Below, piece by piece: positions 32,917-44,100 of a stretch of DNA of 64,000 bases. A model generated the notes under the pieces. It made no database searches, was not told where the DNA came from, and was given only the letters and a program-made list of their open reading frames with translations. The DNA is taken from contig NC_133648.1 of assembly GCF_009905375.1 (NCBI RefSeq), forward strand, positions 305,366,565 to 305,430,564, written 5' to 3'. The position numbers and the translations under genes were made by a program. Positions within the stretch are counted from its first letter, which is position 1. The number at the start of each line of letters is the position of its first letter. This stretch comes from Apium graveolens (Eukaryota > Streptophyta > Magnoliopsida > Apiales > Apiaceae).

Positions 32917-33159
32917 TGTTAAGTGGCATTTATGTCCACTTAGAATGCTTCATAAAGTCTTGAATTGATGTTTTGTACTCGAGTTGTTTGTGTTTTTGAT
33001 GTGTTTTGTACTATTTTTGCATTTCAGGGCATAGTTGAAGGAAGGATGAGATTTAGCATTGTTTTGGTGCTAAATTGGTGTTAGGAAGGTGCCTCGAATG
33101 TTCGCCTGTTGATCGCCATCAAAAACCAGCAAATAAAACAAAAGCATGAAGTTTTTCCA

Positions 33160-33260
33160 GAAGGTCAGCACGCCCGCGTTGTGTTAGCGCGCGCCCGCGC
33201 TAGGTTGTCAGAGATACAGCGCGCCCGCGCTGGGATAGCGCGCGCCCGCGTCGGGTCATT
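33160..33260. repeat. GC-rich repeat in E6 LTR U3
   Basis: About four units near GCGCGCCCGCGCT, separated by AT-richer spacers, located 60-160 bp upstream of the candidate TATA box. They resemble the units at 30060-30215. Confidence 0.75.
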
Positions 33261-33320
33261 TACCAGGAATTTTTTTTTGATTAAAAGATTGATTTGCTGG
33301 GCTCTTGGACGATTTGGACT

Positions 33321-33330
33321 GCTATATAAT
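33321..33330 (+). promoter_or_regulatory. Candidate TATA box of E6 LTR
   Basis: GCTATATAAT, downstream of the GC-rich cluster and upstream of a purine-rich leader. Consensus match only. Confidence 0.45.
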
Positions 33331-34355
33331 GACTATCTAAAAATGTTTTTCATATCAGAGACTAAGGAAAAGACGGTGAGAAGACCTAGGAGAACAAATA
33401 CAACGAAGGCGAAGAGGATCTAGTTTATTCTTGTGATTCTTTGTTTAAGTTGTAATCTTGGATGCTAGTTTTCTTGTTTGTTGAACCTATTAATCTTGAT
33501 TACGTACTTTGATTATTATTCAGTTTTATAAAGACCTAGTTAATTATACCATGCTTTCGTCGGAACCCACGGTGATGATGAGTTTGGTTATGAACTAATC
33601 GTTGTCGTGGGGTTCTAACGGATTTACTTATGGATTTTACTAGTTAAATTGTTTCGATATCTTAGTGTGTGGTAATTGTATGATATCCTAGTTTTGGTTG
33701 TGCTTATTCGTCTTATGAGCGTCGCAAACTTATAAGATAGCGTGTTAATCTCTATTGAAGCGAGAGTAAATTTAGAGGTTTAGAACTTGTCATGCTAGCA
33801 TAGGTTCATGTATTTATTATGCATGATTCGTAGGTAATTTTAACCATCTTACTTGCCCTATATAATCACGATAGATAACTTGCGCATTAAACCTTTATGT
33901 TGTCAAATTCTATAGACATATAGGGTCTCAACATAATTGGTATCGATTCAGCTTCTATCTCTTTGTGGATATCTGGTAGTAGGGTATTCGTACAACAAAG
34001 TTGGCGTTTACTAGTTTCGTGTTGTCTGATTAGTTTTCATCACCATTGCATGATAATATTATGAATAATGACTTTGAATGAAGTAGTAACGAAGTTAGAA
34101 TCCCATGTTTTTCTCATATAGTAAATCAAACTCTTTAATCTCTTAGTTAATTGCATGTTAGTTAATATCTTAGTTATAAACAATCTTAATTTGTTATTCG
34201 TCTTAGCATTGAATAATAACCATACCATCGTTGCATAAGTACATTAATTGAAATTAACCTAAACCAGTCTCTATGGGAACGAACTAGAAAGAATTTTATA
34301 TTAGTTGTGAACGCGTATACTTGCATGAATATTAGCGCGTGTTTTCGTCCTAACA

Positions 34356-34900
34356 ATTACAATTTATCTAATTAATCTTTTTTATTACAACAGGCATCGA
34401 TCTAACAAAATCTCATATTTAGTACGATTATTATTGACTTATGAAGACGTGATATAAACTGGTATCATTAAGAAAAATGTACGCCATTTTGTTATGTTGT
34501 GTATATTATAACATGTCTCGGCCTAACAAAGCGTGATACAAAATGAGCATTAATTATGAATAAATTTTTTTTATTATAGTTCATGCTTTTCTTAAAAAAT
34601 ATTCCTATTAAATTTTTTAAAGAATTTTTTAGGGCCACTGCCCAGCGCGGCTTTATCAACTAGTCTTTATATTTATAAAGGAAAACCTCTGGGAGCTCTA
34701 GAACGTCTAAAAATTATTTATCTATTTTTCTAGAGCTCATATATTTTAATTCAATAAAACTAAATTTCCTTTATACATTCAAATTGATAGGGAATATAAT
34801 AAATAATTAGAAGTCAATCCTATTTAGAATTTATTGAATCGAATTAATAGGGAAAATAATAAATATTTAGAAGTCAATCATTGATATGGATAGAAAATAC
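34356..34900. other. Inter-element interval, with a 2-copy tandem
   Basis: AT-rich sequence between E6 and E7 with no gene. A block ending AGAAGTCAATC occurs twice in tandem (about 34780-34820 and 34840-34880), each preceded by GATAGGGAATATAATAAATA or a close variant. Near 34630-34665 there is a small imperfect hairpin (CTGCCCAG core) followed by ACTAGT, discussed as a possible Helitron end. Confidence 0.5.
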
Positions 34901-35412
34901 ATCCTAAAGACACATTAAATGTCACATTAATTACACTTGGGCTTCTATTCTAAAGTCCAGTGCAGACCTGTCTGGTCCAAGCTCATAGCAGACCCAAGAC
35001 GTCCCATGTAGTCAAGGCCCACCAATAGAGGTCGACAAGGTACACGAACACGAGCTGTTCACGGACTGGGTCCAATACGGCTGGAAGAGCAGAGACATGT
35101 GTCCTAAACGAACCCAAATTCCTACACAAAAGGTTCTGGAGTTCCTTTCCTTATAGGACTCCTAATCACCATCTAAGTAGGAGACTTATCCACCAAGTCT
35201 CCCAACACAAGTCTAACCCTAGACTTACCTCTATATAAAGGGATCTACCCCTCAATCTAGAACAATGTTTTTAGCTTGATTCTCTACCACACAGAGATAC
35301 GTAGGCATCTTGCAAGGACCGATAGTCCTGAACGCAAAAGCATACATTAAAGATTGAAGCTCACAAACTCTAGCATTAATTACTAACTCACTCGAGTTTT
35401 TATTCCATAACA
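34900..35412 (+). repeat. E7 5' LTR (left boundary unresolved)
   Basis: The right end CCATAACA at 35412 is fixed by the primer site that follows. The left end is not resolved because the 3' copy is outside the window; TGTCACATT at about 34920 is one candidate start. A TATA-like box is at 35231. Confidence 0.55.
35231..35240 (+). promoter_or_regulatory. Candidate TATA box of E7 LTR
   Basis: CTATATAAAG about 180 bp before the LTR end, in good context for a retroelement transcription start. Consensus match only. Confidence 0.5.
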
Positions 35413-35414
35413 TT

Positions 35415-35430
35415 TCGCGCCGTCTGTGGG
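35415..35430 (+). other. E7 primer-binding site
   Basis: TCGCGCCGTCTGTGGG just after the LTR. It is one base from the TGGCGCCGTCTGTGGG site shared by many TAT-lineage gypsy elements. Confidence 0.75.
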
Positions 35431-35445
35431 AAGACTACAACAACC

Positions 35446-37075
35446 ATGGTGAACATATGGAGCAAAAACAATAGTGGAACAGACACTCCTGTCCCATCAC
35501 AAACAATCGCATCAGTGGTAGAGATACCACCGCACTCAACCTATGCCTCCACCCAAGGAGGAACCCTGGTAGGGGAAACCGAGGCTCAGCCACAAGGGAC
35601 GAATCCCCCGACTCCTCAAGGGACGAATCCACAATTTCAGCAGCTACATGTACCTGTGAATCCTCAACTATCAGGTAAGAGTACTTAACAATCGTGACCA
35701 CTAACCCCCCTTACGGGATGCCTTTATACCCCGAGGTTGGAGGATGTGGACACTCTAATAGGAACGAAGCACAAGGACGGATGCCCCAATATATATGTGG
35801 TTTGGCTCCTATTCCAGAGGACCGAGACTTCTCTGGACCATATTCTGGTAGAGACTTTGAATCATCAGACGACGAGGTTGCTCCAAGAAGGAGGCATGTT
35901 GGTAAAGAGTCGATGCCTAGTACTAACCAGCGGCCTAGAAGCACTCAAGGGACGATTACCCAAGATGTCCAGGAGAGGTCCAGGGCTCATGAAGCTGAGA
36001 TCCAGAGGCTGAAGTGCGATCTAGAGGTGCACCTAACCCCAAGACCTCTATTTGCTGTGAGGAAAAGAGATCTTCCTCCAATCATAGACCTGGACGGTTC
36101 AATACCAAGAAGGGTTGTTGCCCCAAGGGATGATCCAAGTGATTTGATGCTCCTAAGAGATCTTGATAATCTAAACCCACCATTCACTGAAGAGATAATG
36201 AATGCCCGTATCTCAAGAAAGTTCAAGATGACCACCATCAAAGCATATGATTGTACTAGCGACCCTGCTAATCATGTCAGGACATTCTCTAATGCCCTAT
36301 TATTACAGCCCATGAATGACGCTGTTAAGTGTCGGGCCTTTCCTCAAACCTATCGGGTATGGCTCAAAGGTGGTACAACCGTATGCCCCCAAACTCTATT
36401 GGATCCTTTAGGGACTTGAGCCAATCTTTTATCAAGCAATTTATTAGTGGCAGAGTATGCAAGGATAGTTTGGCTTCCCTCATGGGCATAGTCCAAAGAG
36501 CAAAGGGGTCCCTAAGAGACTACCTGAACCGATTCACGAAGGAGGCTTTGAAGGTCCCTGATCTTGACGATAAGGTAGTTATCATATCCCTACAGCAAGG
36601 GACTAGAGACGAGTTCTTTAAGATATCCATGGCCAAACGCCCTCCTGAAAGCATGTTGCAGCTCCAGGATAGGGCCGGAAAGTATATCAAGGTGGAGGAA
36701 AGTATGAAGAAGACAGTTGTGAGTAATGAGCCTGCTGGAAACAAGAAACAGAAAACGGATCAGGAGTACAATGCCAAGGACAAGTATCCTCGAATTGGAA
36801 AAATCTCTGACTCCTCCTCTTCTAAGAAGAATCAGCAACCAAGGTTCACTGAATATGCGAGGTTGAATGCTCCAAGGAGCCAATTTCTTACGGAAATTAA
36901 GAAAGACAAAGAGTTCAAATGGCGGAAGCCACTAAGGGGAGACCCCGAGAAAAGAGACAAGAGTCGATACTGCAGGTTCCACAATGATGTTGGTCGTGAT
37001 ACTGATGATTGTAGGCAACTCAAGGATGAGACTGAGTACCGAAGGGAAAAATTCAAACGTTTCACCACCGGGTGA
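35446..37075 (+). pseudogene. E7 gag
   Basis: Begins at ATG 35446 (MVNIWSKNNSGTDTP), with a repeated TPQGTNP segment and a stop at 35686. The main body follows in another frame (35694-36345), with DLDNLNPPFTEEIMNARISR and TSDPANHVRTFSNALLLQP. After a frameshift near 36350 it continues GMAQRWYNRMPPNSIGSFRD, the retrotransposon gag capsid. The C-terminal zinc module reads YCRFHNDVGRDTDDCRQLKD, typical of this lineage, and the frame ends at 37075. Confidence 0.85.
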
Positions 37076-37800
37076 AGAGGCTAGAGGCTAAAAAAGAGAC
37101 AATGACTAAAGAGATGATGATGAAAGGGGTAATGACAGAGATCGCAACCCACGGCCCCGAGGGCCAGTAATTAATATGATCTCAAGAGGTCCTACAGCAG
37201 CTGGGACTACAAGGAACTCTCCAAAAGCTTGTGTGAGAGAGGTGATGAGCATAGTTGGAGAACCATCTAAGTGTTTTAAGTTAGAGATGACGCTTGAATT
37301 TAGTGACCCGAACCTTGAAGGATTGAAATTTCCTTAGGATGATCCTCTAGTTATTACTTCGGGAATTGGAAATTGTCCTGTTATGAGGGTCCTAGTAGAC
37401 AATGGAGCTTTTGTGGATATTCTTTTCCAGGACACATTCATAAAGATGGCCTACAATGATTCTCAACTAACTCCATCTGATGCACCCATCTACGGGTTTA
37501 ACCACGTGGAGTGCAAAGTTGAAGGAGCAATACAACTTCCCGTACCTATCTGGGAAGAGCCCAGGGAGGCCACACAGATGTTGAATTTTCAGCTTGTTAA
37601 GGCATCATTTACTTATAATGCCATCATGGGTAGAATAGGAATTCATGCATTTAAGGTCGTGCCCTCAACCTACCACATGGTATTGAAGTTCCCGACTAGG
37701 AACGGTGTTGGAGAGGCGAAAAGAGATCAGAAAATGGCCCTCAGTTGCTATGTTGCAGTACTTCGGCCCGATGGAACTGGGGGCAGGTCCTACCCATAAA
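37076..37800 (+). pseudogene. E7 aspartic protease region
   Basis: A frame with a TAG near 37337 leads to MRVLVDNGAFVDILFQDTF (from 37383), the position of the protease active site. In this lineage the motif is commonly D-x-G-S-S or similar; here it is DNGAF, so the residue after Gly is Ala. MGRIGIHAFKVVPSTYHMVL is the conserved C-terminal flap region. The frame ends at 37799. Confidence 0.75.
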
Positions 37801-37849
37801 AGATATGGATGTCCGTGAGAATGACAAAATTTGAGGGAAGCCAACAAAG

Positions 37850-38660
37850 GACTTGGTCCCAATTCCCCTAGACTCCTTAGACCCGAAGAAGGTCACGTAT
37901 ATTGGAGCATCTCTGGACAAGCCCGTCAAGGGCCAATTGACAACTTTCCTACAAAAGAACAATGATATGTTTTCTTGGACAACAGCTGATATGCCTGGTA
38001 TTGACTCAAACCTTATAACATATAGGTTAAACGTCGATCCGACTCGGATGCCTGTAAAGTAGAAAAAGAAAACTTATGCCCCTGATAGGCTGGAAGCCAT
38101 TAATAGGAGGTCGAAAGCTCCTAGAAGCTGGATTCATTGAGGAAGTGCAATTCCCCGAGTGATTGGCCAACCCCGCAATGGTTAAGAAGGCCAATGGGAA
38201 GTGGAGGATGTGCATCGACTTCACTGACTTGAATGATGCTTGTCCCAAGAACTGCTACCCCCTACCAAGGATTGATACCCTGATCGATGCCACCGCTGGA
38301 CACAAGATGCTAAGTTTCTTGGATGGCTTCAGTGGTTACAATCAGATTAAAATGCATAAGGATGACACCCTCAAGGTATCTTTTATAACTGACTTTGGTG
38401 TCTTCTGTTATCTTGTTATGGCTTTTAGACTTAAGAATGCAGGAGCTACTTACCAAAGGTTGGTAAATAAGATATTTGCCCATCTAATTGGGAAGACCAT
38501 TGAGGTCTATGTTAATGACTTGTTAGTCAAAATCCTAAGCAAGGCCGATCATATTAGCCACCTCAGAGAGGCATTTGAAGTGCTGAGGCACCACAAGATG
38601 ATGTTAAACCCCATCAAGTGTGCTTTTGGTGTTGGGTCAAGAAAATTTTTGGGTCACACG
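37850..38660 (+). pseudogene. E7 reverse transcriptase with altered catalytic motif
   Basis: Blocks seen: PVKGQLTTFLQKNNDMFSWT, MCIDFTDLNDACPKNCYPLP, FLDGFSGYNQIKMHKDD and TIEVYVNDLLVKILSKADHI. The catalytic Y-V-D-D is YVND (about 38508-38519). The first Asp of the pair is Asn, which should abolish polymerisation. A stop at 38060 and a frameshift near 38655 also interrupt the frame. Confidence 0.88.
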
Positions 38661-39330
38661 GACTCATAGAGGGGAAGGCCAACCCTGATAAGATCAAATC
38701 CATCCTAGACATGGAGCCACCATGCTCCATTAAGGACATTCAGAAGTTGACAGAAAGAGTCGCAGCTCTAAGGAGGTTCATCTCCAAGTCTGGATACAAA
38801 TACCTGTCCTTTTTCCAAACCCTTAAGAAGGTGAAGAATTTTGAATGGACAGCTGAGAGCCAAGAGGCCTTTGAACAACTAAAGAAGTATATGACTGAAG
38901 CCCCGTTGCTGGCCAAACCAAGTCCGGAGGACACCCTTTATTTGTACCTAGTGGTATCTGAACAAACCATAAGTGCAATCCTCATAAAGGAAGAACAGAA
39001 ACTCCAGAAGCCTGTATATTATGTAAGCAAGGTGCTCAATGGAGAAGAATTGAACTACTCCGCCATAGAGAAGTTCACACTCGCCCTCATCACAACCTCG
39101 AGGAAGTCGAGACCATACTTCTAGGCTCACAAGATTGAAATCCTGACAAGTCAACCCTTGAGGAACATTCTTCCTATCTCGAAGTCTAGTGGAAGGCTCA
39201 TCAAGCGGGAAATTGAGTTAGGAGAATTTGACATCAAGTACAAGCCTCGAACGGCCATCAAGACTCAAGCCTTAGCAGACTTCGTGGTCGAATGCACCAT
39301 TAACGACCAAGAATTCGGTGGCAAGAGATA
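38661..39330 (+). pseudogene. E7 first RNase H
   Basis: The connection reads KIKSILDMEPPCSIKDIQKL, followed by LYLYLVVSEQTISAILIKEE, where the usual first Asp (Y-L-x-V-S) is not obvious. YYVSKVLNGEELNYSAIEKF contains the conserved Glu-bearing block. After a TAG at 39122 the frame continues GRLIKREIELGEFDIKYKPR and a QALADFVVEC stretch, normal for the domain end, until TAG at 39328. Confidence 0.8.
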
Positions 39331-39369
39331 GTAACCCTAGAAGGAGGAGAGAAAGAGAAGGATAAAGAA

Positions 39370-39770
39370 ACGACTATGAAAGAGTATTGGGTTCTCTATT
39401 TTGACCGAGCGTCCAAAATAAAATCTAGTGGTGCAGGTCTAGTCTTGTAAAGCCCCGATGGGTTCATGATTGATTATTCTTTGAAGTTGGACTTCCCAAC
39501 TATGAATAATGAAACAGAATATGAAACATTGATAGTCGGCTTAGGCTTGGCTAGAGCCGCGAGGGCCAAAAACCTGAAAATCTGTGGAGACTCGAGACCT
39601 TTAGTTGCTCAAGTCAATGGAGAGTTTGAGGCCAAAGATAATACTATGGCAAAGTACTTGAGAGTCGTGAAAGGAATACTAACACAGTTTGATGAATGGT
39701 ACGCAGAACATGTTCCGAGATAGGAGAACACTACGGCGGATGCACTTTCCCAGTTCCCCTCGTCTGAAAT
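39370..39770 (+). pseudogene. E7 second (TAT-type) RNase H
   Basis: WVLYFDRASKIKSSGAGLVL opens an archaeal-style RNase H fold (normally x-V-D-G-A-S; here FDRAS, with Gly to Arg). It continues NNETEYETLIVGLGLARAAR with the catalytic Glu and KICGDSRPLVAQVNGEFEAK with the third Asp. Stops at 39448 and 39721. This extra domain between the first RNase H and integrase is what places E7 in TAT. Confidence 0.85.
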
Positions 39771-40220
39771 CTAGAATTATCCAAAAAGTATCTACTTCCA
39801 GGTCCTGAAGACCCCTACTATACATGTCATAAATCTGATAACACCAGTTTATGTGGCAAGTTGTTGGATAGACCCAATTAAAACCCACCTAGAGACTGGG
39901 TGGCTCCCCGGCGATGCCCAGGAAGCACGCAAGCTGTCGGTGAGAGCATTAAGATATTCATTGATTGAAGGTCTTCTCTACAAAAGGTCTTTTGTTATTC
40001 CATACCTGAAGTGCTTGAGACCTATTGAAGCAGACGAGGCGCTTAAAGAAACCCATGAAGGGATTTGTGGATAACACCTGGGAGGCAGGGCCCTCGCTCA
40101 CAAGATAACTCAATTGGGATTTTACCGGCCAACTATGCTAGCCGATGCGAAGGCTTATGTCAAGAAATGCGACATATGCCAGAGGCACGCTCCGATATTA
40201 TGACAGCCCCCAGAGAGGCT
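39771..40220 (+). pseudogene. E7 integrase zinc module
   Basis: The frame carries WIDPIKTHLETGWLPGDAQE and LRPIEADEALKETHEGICG. After a stop it continues KITQLGFYRPTMLADAKAYV and KKCDICQRHAPIL, giving the H-H-C-C zinc-binding set. It is cut by E8 immediately after QPPERL. Confidence 0.82.
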
Positions 40221-41221
40221 TGGTAGGAATATGTTGTAGGCTTGATGATATTTCACCAAAACACCTTAGTAGATTTAATTAAGTGTGTTTGTAACTATCA
40301 ACGGATAACCACACTTTTTCATCCTTTGATAGAGTAACTTATGTTTAAATAAGTTTTTGTAGCACATTCCTGTATACTGTAATGTCTTAGAGAATTAGAG
40401 GTTGTAGGATATTCTAAGTCATGTTGACTACTAGAATGATATGCAAAATAGGTTGCCTAATTGTAAAATTTAGATGCATTTTAATTTTGCATAAATGAAA
40501 TTGTGTCAACTGCTATGGAAATTCTTTCAACGGATAATTCTACAAAGCTTCGATGGATGACTCAAGATACTATCAACGGATGATCCAATAGAGACTCAAC
40601 AGATAATCTACAAAGTCTCAATGGATAACAAATTCAAATAGAAATTGATAGTGACTTGATAGTCACATGGGTTGATTATATATAAAAGGAATGTGGCAGC
40701 CTATTTGCAGGTTTATGAGAACAAAGAAGCATTTCCATTTCCACGCTTACTTGAAGAAATACAAATATGCTGGATAGAGAGATGAAGAAACATGTGATTA
40801 GACTTAGACATTTTGTTTTATATTTTTGTCTTTTTTATATGTAACTTGGTGATATATAAACCAAGAGTAGCAAGTAGATTATAATCAATCGATAGAACTG
40901 AGAAATAGAAAAAGCTATATCTGTTAAGAATTTATCTGTTCTTCCTTTGTAACTTTATTTGTAAGCAGTTGTGTGCATTCTTGCATCACTGAGTTCTCAA
41001 TCAATATATATCTCTGGTGGAAAGATCAATCCACCAGAAAGTTTTTAAATCCTTGTGTTTAATTACTTTGTGTCTTGAATACATGTATATTTCATTTCCG
41101 CACACTTGCATATTCAAACACAAATTTGTTTTGATAAAGAGTTTTCTTAATTTGAAAAGAAACCAAGAATTTCATTCAACCCCCTTCTGTAATTCTATTG
41201 TTAGATTTTCTGTGAATAACA
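40221..41221 (+). repeat. E8 5' LTR (1001 bp)
   Basis: Begins TGGTAGG and ends GAATAACA; the partner copy begins TGTCAGG. U3 contains several copies of the CAACGGAT-like motif (around 40300, 40530, 40555, 40575 and 40620) upstream of a TATA-like box. Confidence 0.92.
40675..40690 (+). promoter_or_regulatory. Candidate TATA box of E8 LTR
   Basis: ATTATATATAAAAGGA, retained with two changes in the 3' LTR at 56961. It lies downstream of the U3 motif cluster. Confidence 0.5.
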
Positions 41222-41223
41222 AT

Positions 41224-41235
41224 TGGTATCAGAGC
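41224..41235 (+). other. E8 primer-binding site
   Basis: TGGTATCAGAGC two bases after the LTR, the standard initiator-Met-tRNA site. Confidence 0.88.
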
Positions 41236-41281
41236 AAGCTCTTGACACACTAAGAGTTTAAAGATCAAAACAACTAACAAC

Positions 41282-43690
41282 ATGAGTAGGAAGGATGTTG
41301 GAGTGAAGATTCCTTTTCTGGACAAAGACAATTATCACCATTGGAAGGTGAAAATGCACCTACATCTTCTTTCTCAAGATGAAAGGTATGTTAATTTTAT
41401 TAAAAAAAGGCCCTCATGTTCCTCACAGAGCTACAACAGACGTTGAAGGAGCTGTTGGAAATGAGCAGACAATTCCAAAGCCACAATCAGAATGGACAGA
41501 TGAAGATATTGAGCAAATGCACAAAGATAAGAGGTCTATGAACATTCTGTTCAATGGTCTTGATAGTGATATGTTTGACAATGTTATCAACTGTAAATTT
41601 GATAAGGATATTTGGGATACAATTGAAATAATATGTGATGGAACTGAACAAGTAAGGGAAAACTATATGCAACTTCTAATAAAGCAGTATGAGCACTTTC
41701 ATTATGAAGAAAGTGAATCTTTAAGTGATATTTTAAGTAGGTTTCAAAAACTACTAAATGCACTGAAGCTGCATGGAAGAATCTACCAGAAAAAAGATTC
41801 AAACCTGAATTTCCTTGGATCTCTAGCAAAATAATGGAAGCCTATGATTTTCTCTCTTAGAAACTCTCAAGATTATAAGGAGTTTACTCTGTAGAGACTG
41901 TATGGAATTTTAAAAACTTATGAGCTTGAGTTGGAAAATGATGATCAGTTAGAAGAAGGGATCTATTGCATTGGTAGCTGAACAAGATAGTGTGAAAGAG
42001 ATGAAGGTTGAAGCTTTGAAATCTGCACCAAACTCAAGGGTTTGTGAAGGCAAAGGAAAAGGGCTAATGGCTGAGCATGAAGATCATCTTAGTCAGGATG
42101 AAATGGAGGACATAGATGAACATCTAGCTTTCCTATCAAGAAGATTTGCCAAGCTCAAATTCAAAAAGAATTTTTGAGCAACCAAGCCAAATAGAAACAT
42201 GGTGGATAAATCTAAATTCAAGTGTTTCAAATGTGGCTTGGGTTGTCATTTTGGCAATGAATGCTTAAAGCCTGATTCTGAGAAAAAGAAGTTTGAGCCT
42301 GTGGATTACAAAAATAAGTACTTTGAACTTCTCAAATAAAAGGAAAGGGCTTTCCTGACTCAAGAAAATGATTGGGTAGCTAATGGGGTAGATGAAGATG
42401 AAGAAACAAACTATATCAACCTAGCCTAATAGCCAAATCAGATGAAGCAGAAGTTAGTTTTTCAAGCAATCAGGTAATCACTACTAATCTAGCACACCTT
42501 TCTAAAGATAAGTGTAATGATGCTATAAATGACATGTCAACAGAATTATATCATTTACGTGTTACACTTAAATCACTCACTAACGAAAACATAAAAATTA
42601 AAGATAATAATCTGTTTTTAAGTGAGAGGAATACTGTGCTAGAAACTCAATTTGTTGAGTTTGAGAAACTGAAGATAGAGTGCAAGATTGCAAAAGATGA
42701 ATTGACCGAATCTTTCAAGAAAGAAAAAATATTAAGAAAGCAGCTTGAACGAGAGCAAGAGGTAATCAAGGCTTGGAAATCATCAAGAAATGTAAGTGCC
42801 CAAATTGCTAAGGTTCAAGGTATAGAATCATTCTACGAAGAAGCCTGGAAATAGAGCAAGGAGAAACTGGATCCAATGTTGGTTAAAGGATTATCAACGG
42901 ATGCGGAATCAATGAATGATGAAGTTTATCCGTCGAAAACTAAAAGAGATTATTCGTCAAAAGACAAGGAACCACATCAGTCGATTGAAAAGAAACCAAT
43001 TAGCAAAGTTAAGATAGCTAAACTCAATGAGAAATATGGATCAGTTTCCAAGAACTTTGTTACAGGAGAATCAAGTTAATTCAAGGAGAACAAAAGAGTG
43101 AATGTGGGGCATCTGTCAATGATGAAACTGAATGACAGATTGGAGAAAATTGAGGTCAAGGCAGACTCCAAAAGGAAAAATAACAGGAATGGGAAAGTAG
43201 GAATTAACAAACATAACAACTACACACCTGATAAATAAGTACCTAGAAAAATTTGTGTAAGTGTGCTAGTATTAATCATTTGTCTGTTATTTGCAAATCT
43301 GCTATGCTTGCACCCATGCCAGCAGCTCCCTCATTTCCCAACATGCCCACAATGCCTATGAATGTTATGCCTGCATAAAATTTGAATGCACAATTTTCTA
43401 ATATGCCATTTACATAAAATCCTTACTATGATGCATTCAATATGCCTCAAATGCCATTTAGCATACCATATTGGAATAACATATTTGCACATAATATGCC
43501 ATTTCATGTTAACCAACTTGTGCATGATAATTCTGCAATTATGAATGGTTTTCAAAGCCCTACTCTTATGACCAAGGTTGAATCTCAATCACCTAAGTCA
43601 AGTGAGGAAAAGCCCAAGAAACCTAAAAATAAGGCTAACAAGGTAGGACCCAAGGAAACTTGGGAACCAAAATCAACTTGATTTGATTTT
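41282..43690 (+). pseudogene. E8 gag
   Basis: The ATG at 41282 opens MSRKDVGVKIPFLDKDNYHH, the copia gag start. The frame shifts at a run of seven A (about 41401) and continues with FDKDIWDTIEIICDGTEQVR, ending with a TAA at 41832 where KEW would be expected. Later pieces hold RLYGILKTYELELEN, the zinc knuckle CFKCGLGCHFGNEC (near 42222; C-x2-C-x4-H-x4-C intact) and a heptad-rich coiled-coil (42534-42854, ERNTVLETQFVEFEKLKIEC). A Met/Pro-rich stretch near 43300-43500 (NMPTMPMNVMP) precedes the protease. A long coiled-coil Gag tail is a Sirevirus-like trait. Confidence 0.82.
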
Positions 43691-44100
43691 GTTGTGTGCA
43701 TAGAAATAAAAAGAATCTTTGGTGTCAAGATAGTGGTTGCGCTAGGCACATAACTTGAGATTCTTCCCTACTCACTAAGTTCAAGGAGAGAGTTGGCCTA
43801 AGTATTACTTTTGGAGATGACAGCAAAGGGTATACTGTGGGATATGGCTTGATTTCAAAAGACAATGTCATCATTGAATAAGTTGCTCTAGTGGATGGAC
43901 TCAAACACAATCTTTTGAGTGTCAGCCAACTATGTGATAAGGGCAACTCTATAGCTTTCAATTCAGAAGCCTGTGTTGTCACAAATAATAAGAACAACAA
44001 AGTGGTTCTCACAAGAGTGAGAAAAGGAAATGTGTATCTAGTTGACTTCAACTCATTCAATACATATTCTACTACTTGTCTTTTCAACAACGCAAGTCAA
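43691..44100 (+). pseudogene. E8 aspartic protease
   Basis: WCQDSGCARHIT near 43723 holds the DSG active-site triplet (usual W-x-L-D-S-G-C-S-R-H-M-T). A stop follows directly. The region continues YTVGYGLISKDNVIIE, then VDGLKHNLLSVSQLCDKGNS, the protease C-terminus leading into the pre-integrase module. Confidence 0.8.

Larger units (their letters stand above)
26241..34355 (+). mobile_element. E6: Athila-lineage Ty3/gypsy element, 5' end missing
   Basis: Contains gag, pol (RT, RNase H, IN), a GC-rich spacer, an Athila-type second ORF, a long 3' region, a purine tract and a 3' LTR starting TGTTAAGTGGCATTTATGTC. The lineage call rests on the gag signature FEIKSSTIQMIQNSVQ, the FMDD form of RT and the second ORF downstream of pol. 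No primer site or matching 5' LTR is found upstream of 26324, so the 5' end has been lost or replaced. Confidence 0.85.
32917..34355 (+). repeat. E6 3' LTR (1439 bp)
   Basis: TGTTAAG at the start and CCTAACA at the end form inverted termini. A GC-rich repeat cluster (33160-33260) precedes a TATA-like box at 33321, so it sits in U3. No partner LTR is in the window. Confidence 0.75.

Noticed and set aside
35435..37068. Minus-strand and alternative-frame ORFs over E7 gag
   Set aside because: Shadows of gag. The gag blocks themselves are readable in the plus-strand frames.
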